Under the pieces are notes generated by a model that had not been told where the DNA came from, did not search any database, and saw only the letters and a list, made by a program, of their open reading frames with translations. From the NCBI RefSeq assembly GCF_012911925.1, contig NZ_JAAXKY010000043.1, positions 1 through 46,600 on the forward strand: a DNA stretch of 46,600 nt, given 5' to 3'. The position numbers and the translations under genes were made by a program. Of this stretch, positions 7,699 to 15,052 are shown piece by piece (the stretch's first letter is position 1; the number at the start of each line of letters is the position of its first letter). This DNA is from Pseudonocardia xinjiangensis. Lineage in GTDB: Bacteria > Actinomycetota > Actinomycetes > Mycobacteriales > Pseudonocardiaceae.

Positions 7699-8907
7699 AT
7701 GACCGACCGACTCGACCGCGTGTCCGAGCTGGACCGGAGCCTGCGGGCGTTCACCTGCGTCGGCACGTCGCCGGGCGCGTCGGACGACCGGCCGGACGCC
7801 CTCCCCCTGGGCGTCAAGGACCTGTTCGACGTCGCCGGCCTGCCGACCGCGCTCGGCACCGCGGCCCTGCCCACGCGGTTGGCTGAGCGCACCGCCGCTG
7901 CGGTCACCGCGCTCCAGCAGTGGCGCGCCGTGGTCGTCGGCAAGACCGTGACCAGCGAGTTCGCCTACTTCGGCGCGAGCGCCACCCGCAACCCGTGGCA
8001 TCCCGCCTTCAGCGCGGGCGGCTCCTCCACGGGATCAGCCGCCGCGGTGGGCGCAGGCGTGATGCCGCTGGCGATCGGGACGCAGACCAACGGCTCGGTG
8101 GTGCGGCCCGCCTCCTACTGCGGGGTGGTCGGCTTCAAGCCCACGTACGGCTCGATCCCCACCGACGGACTGTGGTTGTTCGCGCCGAGCTTCGACACGG
8201 TGGGGACGTTCGCCCGCACGGTCTCGCTGGCCGGCACCGCCGCCGACGTGATGGCCGCGGGTCGCCTGGGTTTCCACGGCGGCACCGGGCCGCTCGACCT
8301 CGCGGGCCTGCGGATCGCGGTGGTCCGCACGCAGGACTGGTCGATGACCACCGACGAGATGCGCGCCGCGCTGGAGCGCACGGCGCGGCTGCTGGCGGAG
8401 GCGGGCGCGAAGGTGGATGAGCTGACCACCCCGCTCTGCGGCGAGGAAGGCCTCTCGCTGCACCGGACCATCTCGGAGTTCGAGGGCGCGGCCGGCATCG
8501 GGCGGCTGGGGATCGAGCGCACCGACCTGCTCGGTGCGAAGGTCCGCGAACTTCTCGAGCACGCCTGCACCATCAGCGCCGATACCTACGGCGACGCGCT
8601 CGCCCGGCGCACCGACCTCCTCGCCGAGTTGGACGGCACGCTCGCCACCGTCGACGCGGCGCTCACCGTTCCGGCGGCCGGTGCCGCCCCACCGACCGGT
8701 GACAACGGCGACCCCCGCTTCTGCACCAGGTGGAGCCTGGCCGGCACACCGGCGGTCTGCCTGCCCGCGACGCTGGGCGAACACGGCCTGCCCCTCGGCG
8801 TCCAACTCGTCGGCCGGCGCGGCACCGACGGGCGGCTGCTGCGCCTCGCCCTGTCGGTGGAGGAGCTACTGGGCTTCGCCCCGAACTATGAACGGCTCGC
8901 CGCGTGA
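7699..8907 (+). CDS. Amidase signature family protein
   Basis: A 402-residue hydrolase of the amidase signature family, which uses a Ser-cisSer-Lys triad to hydrolyse amides. The catalytic Lys is in PLGVKDLFDVAG (near residue 39). The Gly/Ser-rich signature GGSSTGSAAAVGAG starts near residue 107 and holds the cis-Ser; the nucleophile Ser is in TNGSVVRPASYCG near residue 132. The ATG at 7699 is preferred because GGAGAACG precedes it, although the frame is open from 7654. Length is short but within the range for AtzF/GatA-like members. It is divergent from the TetR-monooxygenase operon; a joint catabolic role for an aromatic amide is possible but unproven. Confidence 0.86.
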   Translation: MTDRLDRVSELDRSLRAFTCVGTSPGASDDRPDALPLGVKDLFDVAGLPTALGTAALPTRLAERTAAAVTALQQWRAVVVGKTVTSEFAYFGASATRNPWHPAFSAGGSSTGSAAAVGAGVMPLAIGTQTNGSVVRPASYCGVVGFKPTYGSIPTDGLWLFAPSFDTVGTFARTVSLAGTAADVMAAGRLGFHGGTGPLDLAGLRIAVVRTQDWSMTTDEMRAALERTARLLAEAGAKVDELTTPLCGEEGLSLHRTISEFEGAAGIGRLGIERTDLLGAKVRELLEHACTISADTYGDALARRTDLLAELDGTLATVDAALTVPAAGAAPPTGDNGDPRFCTRWSLAGTPAVCLPATLGEHGLPLGVQLVGRRGTDGRLLRLALSVEELLGFAPNYERLAA

Positions 8908-8946
8908 CAGTGGCCGCCGGCGTCTGACGGCGTCCGGCGTGCCGGC

Positions 8947-9774
8947 CTAGCCGGGTCGAGTCCCGATCACGACGGTGGCGCCCAGGTCCTCGGAGGCGAC
9001 CACCCGCGCAATCAGCCCTTGCTCCGCCAGTGCGGCCGCGGCCTGCGGCGCCTGGCGCTCGCTCGTCTCGGTCAGCAGGTGGCCACCCGGCCTCAGCCAC
9101 AGCGGCGCCGCGGCGGCCACCCGCCGCAGGATGTCGAGCCCGTCCGCACCGCCGTCGAGCGCCACCCGCGGCTCGTGGAGCCGAGCCTCCGGCGGCATCA
9201 ACCTGATCGCCTCGCTGGGCACGTAGGGCGTGATCGCCACCAGGACGTCCACCCGGCCGCGCAGCACGGTGGGCAGCGGCTCGTAGAGATCGCCCTCGTA
9301 GACGTGACCACCGGCGTCAGCGAGGTTGCGCCGGGCGCACCGCACCTCGGCAGGGTCGATGTCGACGGCGTGCACCTCGACCCGCTCCAGGGCCGCGGCC
9401 AGCGCGACGCCCACGGCACCGGATCCGCAGCAGAGGTCGACGACGACCGTGGCGCCGGACCCGGCGACCCGTCCGAGCGCGGCGGCCTGCTGGACGAGGA
9501 ACTCGGTGCGGCGGCGGGGCACGAAGACCCCGGGATCCACGGCTATCCGCAGACCGCAGAACTCCGCCCAGCCGAGGACCTGTTCGAGGGGCACGCCGGC
9601 GACCCGCCGGTCGACCATCGCGACGAGGTCGGCCGGGGTCCGGGCCGCGGAGCGGAGCAGGCGTGCCTCGTCCTCGGCGTAGACGCAGCCTGCGGCGCGC
9701 AGCGTGCTGACCGTGGCGGACTCGGGTTCCGGGAGAGGCACGGAGGAGGAAGAAGCTGACGGTGGTGCCGACAT
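8947..9774 (-). CDS. PrmC-related class I SAM methyltransferase with an altered NPPY motif
   Basis: A 275-residue protein matching the actinobacterial putative N5-glutamine methyltransferase group (TIGR03704-like). A PrmC-like N-terminal helical region is followed by DPGVFVPRRRTEFL. The SAM-binding motif I is DLCCGSGAVGVALA and motif II is VHAVDIDPAEV. The segment expected to be (A)N(A/P)PYVP reads AITPYVP near residue 185, so the Asn that normally contacts the substrate amide is Ile here. The rest of the family pattern (HEPRVALDGGADGLDILRRV) is intact. The fold is secure, but glutamine methylation is doubtful. It stands alone: the amidase converges from the left and a 545-base gap lies to the right. 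Confidence 0.8.
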   Translation of the reverse strand: MSAPPSASSSSVPLPEPESATVSTLRAAGCVYAEDEARLLRSAARTPADLVAMVDRRVAGVPLEQVLGWAEFCGLRIAVDPGVFVPRRRTEFLVQQAAALGRVAGSGATVVVDLCCGSGAVGVALAAALERVEVHAVDIDPAEVRCARRNLADAGGHVYEGDLYEPLPTVLRGRVDVLVAITPYVPSEAIRLMPPEARLHEPRVALDGGADGLDILRRVAAAAPLWLRPGGHLLTETSERQAPQAAAALAEQGLIARVVASEDLGATVVIGTRPG

Positions 9775-10319
9775 AGGAGCCTTTCGAGATGCCCGTGGGC
9801 GCTCCCTCGGTGACCTACGTCAGGTCGACCGCGCGGCCGTGGAGGGGGAGCACCCGGCCTGAACCAGCAGTGATCGGTCCCACCTCCTCGAACTGCGCAC
9901 GTTCTCGTTGCAGCGTCCACCCTAACCACCGGCGGGGATCCTCATCCACGAGGGCGAAGTCTTTCCGTCCCCGAGCGGCCCGCACGGCCGATCGGGGGGC
10001 CCGGCCACCCGTCTGCCGTGCCGTCATCGCTCCTGCGACAGCCGCGCTGGGCGCTACGAGTGGCGGTGCGGCGCGAGCGGGCGAACCCGGACCGCTCTCA
10101 CCCGGATTCTCGTCACACACCGTGCTTGCCGATCCAGCATTTTCTGCACCCGAATGGGTATTCCTGAACACAGGTGTGAAAGAAGTGTAACTGTCTTCTC
10201 CTGCCGTTGCCGCATCGAGCGACGTTCGTTAAGTCGCTGAGGAGTCAGATCCGTTTCCGACGGCCCCGAATTCATTCGGGTGCCGGCCTTCGGGACGTTC
10301 ACCGGTAGGGAGAAACTTC
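9775..10319. other. Non-coding gap upstream of the DUF3494 gene
   Basis: This 545-base stretch separates divergent genes. No open frame in it resembles a known protein. From about 10125 it becomes clearly less GC-rich, as expected for the promoter and leader of the secreted protein gene. AGTGTAACTG near 10185 is a possible -10 region but no clear -35 was found. A long leader hairpin occupies 10261-10285. Confidence 0.5.
10261..10285 (+). promoter_or_regulatory. Stable leader hairpin before the DUF3494 gene
   Basis: CGGC + CCCGAA, loop TTCA, TTCGGG + (T) + GCCG forms a ten-base-pair stem with one bulge. It ends about 20 bases before the GGGAGAAA ribosome binding site of the gene at 10320. It may stabilise the mRNA or regulate translation; it matches no riboswitch that I recognise. 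Confidence 0.35.
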
Positions 10320-11492
10320 GTGACATCGGCAAAACATTCGGCTCACCCAAACAGGCTGCGTGCCTCGCTGGGAGCCGTCCTGGCGGTGGGAACTGCCGCA
10401 GTCATGGTGCTCATGGTGGGTGTCGCGGGGATGTCGCCGGCATCGGCGCAGTCGGCCCAGGCGCCGGTCGGGTTGGGTACGGCCACGTCCTTCGCCGTGC
10501 TCGCGGGCTCGACGGTGACCAACACCGGCCCCTCGGTCATCTCCGGTGACGTGGGCGTCAGCCCGGGATCGGCGATCGTCGGCTTCCCGCCGGGAATCGT
10601 GGTCAACGGGGTCTTCCACGCGGCGGACGCCGTCGCGGCACAGGCTCAGGACGACCTGACCACGGCCTACAACGACGCCGCCGGGCGCTCCCCTGTCACC
10701 GCGGTCGGCCCCGAGCTCGGCGGTCTGACCCTGGCGCCGGGCGTGTACGGCGGCGGAACCTTGCAGATCACCGGCACGCTCACCCTGGACGCGCAGGGCG
10801 ACCCGAACGCGGTCTTCATCTTCCAGGCGGCCTCCACGCTGATCACCGCGTCGGCCAGTGACGTCTCGCTGATCAACGGAGCGGACCCCTGCAACGTGTT
10901 CTGGCAGGTGGGTAGCTCGGCCACCCTGGGCACCGGCTCGGACTTCGTCGGAACCATCCTGGCGCTGACCTCGATCACCGCCCAGACCGGTGCCGACGTG
11001 CAGGGACGGCTGCTGGCCCGCAACGGTGCGGTAACCCTGGACACCAACACGATCACCCGGCCGGACTGCGACGTCGTCCCGCCGACGACCACCACCACCG
11101 CGCCGCCCACCACCAGCCCGACGGTGACGCCCCCGATCCCGCCGGTCGTCATCCCCCCGATCGTCATTCCGCCGATCGTCATCGGTCCGATCACCATTCC
11201 GGGAATCACGATTCCGGGAATTGGCGACGACCGGCCGAACTTCCCGAACTTCCCCGGCTTCCCGGGCTTCCCCGGCTTCCCCGGTGACCGCGACGACCGC
11301 GGAGACCGCGGAGACCGAGGCGACCGCGGAGACCGCGGCGATGAACGCGGCCGCGACGAGGGCCAGAAGGACAAGGACAAGGACGGCAACCAGAACGGAC
11401 ACGACAAGGACTCCCACAAGTCCTACGACAACGCCGAGTACAAGGACCACGACAAGGACAAGGACAAGAAGGACTCCCACGAGTCCCACTAG
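10320..11492 (+). CDS. Secreted DUF3494 (ice-binding-like) protein with low-complexity C-terminal tail
   Basis: A 390-residue exported protein. The GTG start follows GGGAGAAA. Residues 1-43 form a long Sec signal peptide ending ASA-QSA. Residues about 50-240 are a DUF3494 domain, the beta-solenoid shared by ice-binding and adhesion-like proteins: SFAVLAGSTVTNTGPSVISG, GVYGGGTLQITGTLTLDAQG, VFIFQAASTLITASAS, FVGTILALTSITAQTGADVQ. The tail has three parts: a Thr/Pro linker, a Pro-Ile-Val stretch (PPVVIPPIVIPPIVIGPITI) with FPGFPG repeats, then a charged part of DRG repeats followed by a Lys/Asp/His-rich end. No LPXTG anchor is present. In mesophilic actinomycetes this domain may act in surface adhesion rather than freezing tolerance. 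It is monocistronic, with a hairpin terminator after it. Confidence 0.85.
   Translation: MTSAKHSAHPNRLRASLGAVLAVGTAAVMVLMVGVAGMSPASAQSAQAPVGLGTATSFAVLAGSTVTNTGPSVISGDVGVSPGSAIVGFPPGIVVNGVFHAADAVAAQAQDDLTTAYNDAAGRSPVTAVGPELGGLTLAPGVYGGGTLQITGTLTLDAQGDPNAVFIFQAASTLITASASDVSLINGADPCNVFWQVGSSATLGTGSDFVGTILALTSITAQTGADVQGRLLARNGAVTLDTNTITRPDCDVVPPTTTTTAPPTTSPTVTPPIPPVVIPPIVIPPIVIGPITIPGITIPGIGDDRPNFPNFPGFPGFPGFPGDRDDRGDRGDRGDRGDRGDERGRDEGQKDKDKDGNQNGHDKDSHKSYDNAEYKDHDKDKDKKDSHESH
11284..11345 (+). repeat. Tandem 9-base repeat coding for DRG units
   Basis: About six imperfect copies of GACCGCGGA lie in the 3' part of the DUF3494 gene and encode DRDDRG followed by repeated DRG. The neighbouring bases 11240-11283 encode FPN/FPG repeats. 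Such arrays can change length by slippage, so the tail probably varies between strains. Confidence 0.7.
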
Positions 11493-11498
11493 TGGCGG

Positions 11499-11529
11499 GG
11501 CTGCTCCGGCCACCCCCGGCGGAGCAGCC
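11499..11529 (+). terminator. Hairpin terminator after the DUF3494 gene
   Basis: A perfect ten-base stem, GGCTGCTCCG with CGGAGCAGCC, has an 11-base loop and starts seven bases after the stop codon. There is no U-run, as is common for GC-rich actinobacterial terminators. Confidence 0.7.
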
Positions 11530-11603
11530 ACATCCATCGCGCGCGTCGCACGTTGACACAGCGCACGGGACGTCACGAGGCCTGATTCGTCACCGCCTCA
11601 CAC

Positions 11604-11647
11604 GCCACCCCCGTCGGATCCCGGTTCCGGGTTCCGCCGGGGGTGGC
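11604..11647 (-). terminator. Hairpin terminator after the TetR gene
   Basis: GCCACCCCCG and CGGGGGTGGC form a ten-base outer stem around an inner GGATCCCGG/CCGGGTTCC stem. It lies 25 bases beyond the TetR stop and converges with the DUF3494 terminator, so each gene is insulated from the other. Confidence 0.65.
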
Positions 11648-11671
11648 GCTCGTTGTGGGTGGTTCCTCCGC

Positions 11672-12373
11672 TCAGGAGGCGCCGGGCCGGTCCAGGCCGG
11701 CTGCCAGCTCGGTGATCGCCTGGTCGATCTCCGCGCGCAAGGCGTCGAGCGGCGGGGTGTCGTCGGGCCCGGTGGCCCGGTCGAGCCACCGGTCGACGAC
11801 GAGACGCAGAGCCGCGAACGCTGCTGCCGCGCAGAGAGCCGGGTAGATCGGCCCGGCGGGTGGAACGGCTGTCCCGGCCGGGTCCCCGTGGGGGTCGAGG
11901 CGCTCGGCGATCGCCTCGGCGAGTGCCTTCTCGGCCACGGCGAGGATGGCGAGCTGGTGCGGGACCAGGGAGGGCGCCTTGCGAACCAGCCGCAGTGCCT
12001 CGATGTGGTCGCGACCGGCCGCGTCGCTCTGGTCCATGACGACGAGCACCGCTTCGCGGATCGCCTGGAGCACCGACTCCGTTCGCGGCCGGGCCCGGAA
12101 GGCCACGATGACCGCGTCGGCGCCGGCCGCCGATGCGGCCACCACCGCGTCTTCCTTGCTGGGGAAGTGGTTGAAGAAGGTTCGCAGCGCGATGTCGGCT
12201 TCCGCCGCGATCTGTTCGACGGTGACGTTCTCGACGCCGTGCCGTACGGACAGCCGCAGCGCCGCGTCGCGAACGGCGGCCCGAGTGGCGAGCTTCTTCC
12301 GTTCACGACGCCCCACCACCGCCGCAGTCTCGCCGGCACGGGACTGCGTGCCCGGCGGCACGGAACCAGCCAT
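11672..12373 (-). CDS. TetR family transcriptional regulator
   Basis: A 233-residue regulator. After about 20 disordered residues comes a typical TetR DNA-binding domain: RAAVRDAALRLSVRHGVENV, VEQIAAEADIALRTFFNHFPSKEDAVVA. The TFFNHFPSKE wording is typical of the actinobacterial group with a TetR_C-type ligand domain. It starts 54 bases after the P450 stop on the same strand, so it is probably the second gene of a P450-regulator operon and may control that operon in response to a P450 substrate. The palindrome cluster at 13801-13831 is a candidate site. It ends in a clear terminator. Confidence 0.87.
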   Translation of the reverse strand: MAGSVPPGTQSRAGETAAVVGRRERKKLATRAAVRDAALRLSVRHGVENVTVEQIAAEADIALRTFFNHFPSKEDAVVAASAAGADAVIVAFRARPRTESVLQAIREAVLVVMDQSDAAGRDHIEALRLVRKAPSLVPHQLAILAVAEKALAEAIAERLDPHGDPAGTAVPPAGPIYPALCAAAAFAALRLVVDRWLDRATGPDDTPPLDALRAEIDQAITELAAGLDRPGAS

Positions 12374-12427
12374 CCTGTCCCCCTCGTGGTCGCCGGATGC
12401 GGTGCAACCCGAGTATCGCCGCCCGGC

Positions 12428-13735
12428 TCAGGCCCAGGTCACCGGCAGCGCGTGGACGCCGAAGATCTGCATGTCGTTGCGCAGCGGGACCTCCTCGGCG
12501 GGGACGGCCAGCCGCAGGTTCGGCAGGCGGGTGAGCAGCTCGCTGAACCCGATGCGCATCTCGATGCGGGCCAGCTGCTGGCCCAGGCACTGGTGAACGC
12601 CGTGACCGAAGGCCAGGTGCGGGGTGCGGTGCCGGTGCACGTCGAGCCGGTCCGCATCGCGGAACTGCCGTGGATCGCGGTTGCTTTCGGGCATCGCGAT
12701 CACCACGGTCGTCCCGGCGGGGATGTCGACCCCGCCGACGGTGACGTCCTTGATCGCCACCCGGGTGACCCCGAGCTGGACGATGCTCAGGTAGCGCAGC
12801 AGCTCCTCGACCGTGTTGTCGATCAGCGTGGGGTCGGCGCGCAGCGCGGCGAGCTGGTCGGGGTTCTCCAGCAGTGCGAGCGTGCCGAGACCGAGCATGT
12901 TCGCGGTGGTCTCGTGGCCGGCCCCGAGCAGCACCAGTGCCATGTCGACCAGCTGAGCGTCGGTGAGCGGCGGGTCGGAGTCGTGGACGAGGCCGGAGAG
13001 CAGGTCGTCGGTCGGGTTCTCCCGCTTCTCGTTCACCAGGCGCTGGATGAACCCGTAGAGCGCCGCCCCGGCGCGCGCCCGCTCCTCGTCCCCGGAGTTG
13101 ATGTTCAACGCGATGGCCGTGTTCGCCTGGAACTCCTCGCGGTCGGCGTAGTCGACGCCGAGCAGCTCGCAGATCATCAGCGAGGGGATCGGCAGCGCGT
13201 AGGCGGCCACCAGATCGGCCTCGGTGCCCCTCGCCTGCATGGCCTCGATGTGCTCGACGGCGATCTCGGTGAGCCGCGCCTCCAGAGCCTTCATCCGCCG
13301 CACGGTGAACTGGCCGGTGAGCAGGCGCCGTAGCCGCGTGTGCTCGGGCGGGTCCATGAACACGAACATCCCGTCGGTACGGCTCTCCACCCCGGTCCCG
13401 GCCGGGGCCTCGCCCCGCTCGGCAGCAGCGGCCATCTCTGCGACCTCGTGCGGCTGCAGCTGGGAGGCGTCGCGGTGGCGTACCCGGTCAGAGCTGAACC
13501 GGGGGTCGGCCAGCACCGCCCGGGCCTCCTCGAACCCGGTCACCAGGACGGCACGGGCGCCGTTGAGCAGCGTCAACGGCTGCACCGCCCCGTCTCCCCG
13601 GCGCCGCTCCAATCCGGGCGCCGGATCGAACGGGCACTTCCCGCGTTCGGTCATGTCCGCGGGCAGGACCCGGGTCATCGCGGTCGCCGACCCCGCCGGG
13701 GACTCGTTCGAGGTCTGTTCGCTGGTCGCGCTCAT
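12428..13735 (-). CDS. Cytochrome P450
   Basis: A 435-residue soluble bacterial P450. The I-helix oxygen-binding motif LLGAGHETTANML is near residue 267, the ExxR motif is in EELLRY near residue 309, and the heme-binding loop FGHGVHQCLGQQLAR has the ligand Cys near residue 383. MDPPEHTRLRRLLTGQFT is the conserved C-helix region. The ATG at 13735 is chosen because AAAGGA lies upstream; a TTG one codon earlier is unlikely. No ferredoxin or ferredoxin reductase gene is adjacent, so redox partners must come from elsewhere. The sequence style recalls CYP105/CYP107-like enzymes that oxidise xenobiotics or secondary metabolites; no substrate can be assigned. Confidence 0.93.
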   Translation of the reverse strand: MSATSEQTSNESPAGSATAMTRVLPADMTERGKCPFDPAPGLERRRGDGAVQPLTLLNGARAVLVTGFEEARAVLADPRFSSDRVRHRDASQLQPHEVAEMAAAAERGEAPAGTGVESRTDGMFVFMDPPEHTRLRRLLTGQFTVRRMKALEARLTEIAVEHIEAMQARGTEADLVAAYALPIPSLMICELLGVDYADREEFQANTAIALNINSGDEERARAGAALYGFIQRLVNEKRENPTDDLLSGLVHDSDPPLTDAQLVDMALVLLGAGHETTANMLGLGTLALLENPDQLAALRADPTLIDNTVEELLRYLSIVQLGVTRVAIKDVTVGGVDIPAGTTVVIAMPESNRDPRQFRDADRLDVHRHRTPHLAFGHGVHQCLGQQLARIEMRIGFSELLTRLPNLRLAVPAEEVPLRNDMQIFGVHALPVTWA

Positions 13736-13800
13736 CAACGTCCTTTCCAGGCACGCCGTCGCGTGGCCGCCCGTGGTGGGAGGGCGCCGCCAGCCTACAA

Positions 13801-13831
13801 ACGTGCACGACGCGCATCAATGCACGTCGTG
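13801..13831 (-). promoter_or_regulatory. Composite inverted repeat upstream of the P450 operon
   Basis: Two overlapping inverted repeats lie 66-96 bases before the P450 start: ACGTGCA (13801) with TGCACGT (13821), and CACGACG (13806) with CGTCGTG (13825). A dimeric repressor such as the downstream TetR protein could bind here. This is inferred from symmetry and position only. Confidence 0.4.
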
Positions 13832-13917
13832 TCACATCAAGGCAGCCGAACGCGCACCCGTTCATGATCGCCTCTGAACCAGTGCACGCTCGGCGTCTGG
13901 CGGCGGTCAGCGCCGCG

Positions 13918-14409
13918 TCACACGTACGCGCCCGGCCGGACGATCATCAGCACCACGACGACCGCCCACAACACGTTGTAGATGCCCGCGAACATGCTCA
14001 GCCTGCGCAGCCGGCTGCCGTCGTCGGGCTCGGCGAGCGCATCCCGCTGCCCCGGCACGATCAGCAGGGCGAGCAGCAGGCCGGCAGCCAGGGTGAGGAC
14101 CATGGCGATGTTGATCCAGATCTCCCCCATCCGCCCCTGGACGACGGCGAGCGCGATCCCCACGACCGGCACGGCGATGCCGAAGACCCCATAGACCCGG
14201 GTGATGCGGTGCAGCGCGACGGCGACCGACCGGCTGCGTCCGCCCTCCCCGTCGGACGGCGACCCGGCGTCGACGCCCGCCGCGTCCGGCCCCACCACCA
14301 CCCCGGCGGTGACCGGCGCGTAGCGGGAGAACAGGCTCGCCGCGACGGCCGACCCTCCGACGAAGACGATGCCGGCGAGCACGTGCACCGACAGCAACAG
14401 AGCTTCCAC
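13918..14409 (-). CDS. Four-helix integral membrane protein (DUF2269-like)
   Basis: A 163-residue membrane protein with hydrophobic segments at about residues 4-25, 70-90, 97-117 and 136-158, and a long charged loop (about 35-65). The start MEALLLSVHVLAGIVFVGGSAVA and the LHRITRVYGVFGIAVPVVG segment recall the uncharacterised DUF2269-type family. It lies 73 bases downstream of a MarR-type regulator on the same strand, and two identical palindromes sit in the gap, so its expression is probably regulated separately. Function is unknown; a role in efflux or envelope homeostasis is only a guess. Confidence 0.75.
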   Translation of the reverse strand: MEALLLSVHVLAGIVFVGGSAVAASLFSRYAPVTAGVVVGPDAAGVDAGSPSDGEGGRSRSVAVALHRITRVYGVFGIAVPVVGIALAVVQGRMGEIWINIAMVLTLAAGLLLALLIVPGQRDALAEPDDGSRLRRLSMFAGIYNVLWAVVVVLMIVRPGAYV

Positions 14410-14430
14410 AGCCAGACCCCGTCCCTCAAC

Positions 14431-14475
14431 CTTCAGAGTGCCTGAAGCCTAACAGGACCTTCAGGGCGGCTGAAG
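14431..14475 (-). promoter_or_regulatory. Two identical palindromic operators, CTTCAG-N5-CTGAAG
   Basis: Perfect 17-base palindromes lie at 14431-14447 and 14459-14475, with centres 28 bases apart. They fill the gap between the MarR stop and the membrane protein ATG. On the minus strand TGTTAGGCT, a possible -10, falls between and into them. The arrangement is what a dimeric repressor, most simply the adjacent MarR protein, would need. Two short terminators are a weaker alternative. Confidence 0.6.
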
Positions 14476-14482
14476 CTGACGG

Positions 14483-14926
14483 TCAGGGCCGCGCGCGCTC
14501 TCCGAAGACACCGTCCAGGGCGGCGGCGACCCGTTGCTGGATCGGGTCGGCGTCCGGCCCGAAGAGCAGCGCGTCGACACGTGCCACCCCTGCCATGGCC
14601 TCGCCGAGCAGCCGAACACCCTCCGGGGTCAGCTCGATGTTCGACGCCGACCCGGCGCGCGCGGTGGTGTCGCGGACCAGCCCGGCACCGACCAGCGACT
14701 TCACCGCCGCGTGGACGCTCTGCACCGCGACCCCGGACATCCGGGCCAGATCACTGAACGAGGCACCGGGCACACCCGAGATGTGCCCGAGCAGGCTCAG
14801 CCTGCTCACCGTCAGGCCCAGCGGCGCCAGCGCGGCGGCCAACTCCGACTCGATCCGGTGCGCCAACGTGAGCAGCACGATGGACGTGCTGATCGTCGGC
14901 GGTGCCGGGACGTCCTCGCGAGTCAC
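14483..14926 (-). CDS. MarR family transcriptional regulator
   Basis: A 147-residue winged-helix regulator. The core reads LTLAHRIESELAAALAPLGL, SRLSLLGHISGVPGASFSDLARMSGVAVQSVHAAVKSLVGAGLVRD, then the wing and a C-terminal dimer helix. The frame is open to GTG 14971, but GTG 14926 gives the usual MarR length and has GGGAAA upstream. It is divergent from a VOC protein gene, and the membrane protein lies downstream on the same strand. MarR proteins usually sense phenolic or oxidative signals and repress neighbouring genes. Confidence 0.8.
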   Translation of the reverse strand: MTREDVPAPPTISTSIVLLTLAHRIESELAAALAPLGLTVSRLSLLGHISGVPGASFSDLARMSGVAVQSVHAAVKSLVGAGLVRDTTARAGSASNIELTPEGVRLLGEAMAGVARVDALLFGPDADPIQQRVAAALDGVFGERARP

Positions 14927-14982
14927 GCATCCAGTTTCCCGTAGCGCCTCGACGGCCGACAACTGCGCCACAGTGCACGGTC

Positions 14983-15018
14983 GTCAACGCTTGACCTGGT
15001 GCGCGGTGTGCGCAGGAT
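14983..15018 (+). promoter_or_regulatory. Divergent promoter region with overlapping -35 elements
   Basis: The palindrome GTCAACGCTTGAC (14983-14995) presents TTGAC on both strands. On the plus strand TTGACC (14991) is followed after 16 bases by CAGGAT (15013), giving a plausible promoter for the VOC gene. On the minus strand TTGACG could serve the MarR gene, though its -10 is weak. Confidence 0.4.
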
Positions 15019-15052
15019 GGTCCTCCCGACCATCAACCCTGGGAGCGCGTCG

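Noticed and set aside
5748..7943. A 731-residue fusion of regulator-region and monooxygenase
   Set aside because: The first 308 residues are an out-of-frame reading of the TetR gene. The flavoprotein begins at GTG 7019 with its Rossmann motif and overlaps the TetR stop.
9789..10190. Small genes in the 545-base gap (frames at 9789-10190 plus and 9815-10171 minus)
   Set aside because: They show no convincing RBS, no recognisable domain and composition typical of chance frames.
11284..11345. CRISPR-like or minisatellite element
   Set aside because: The units are 9 bases without spacers and lie in frame within a coding sequence, so they are coding repeats.
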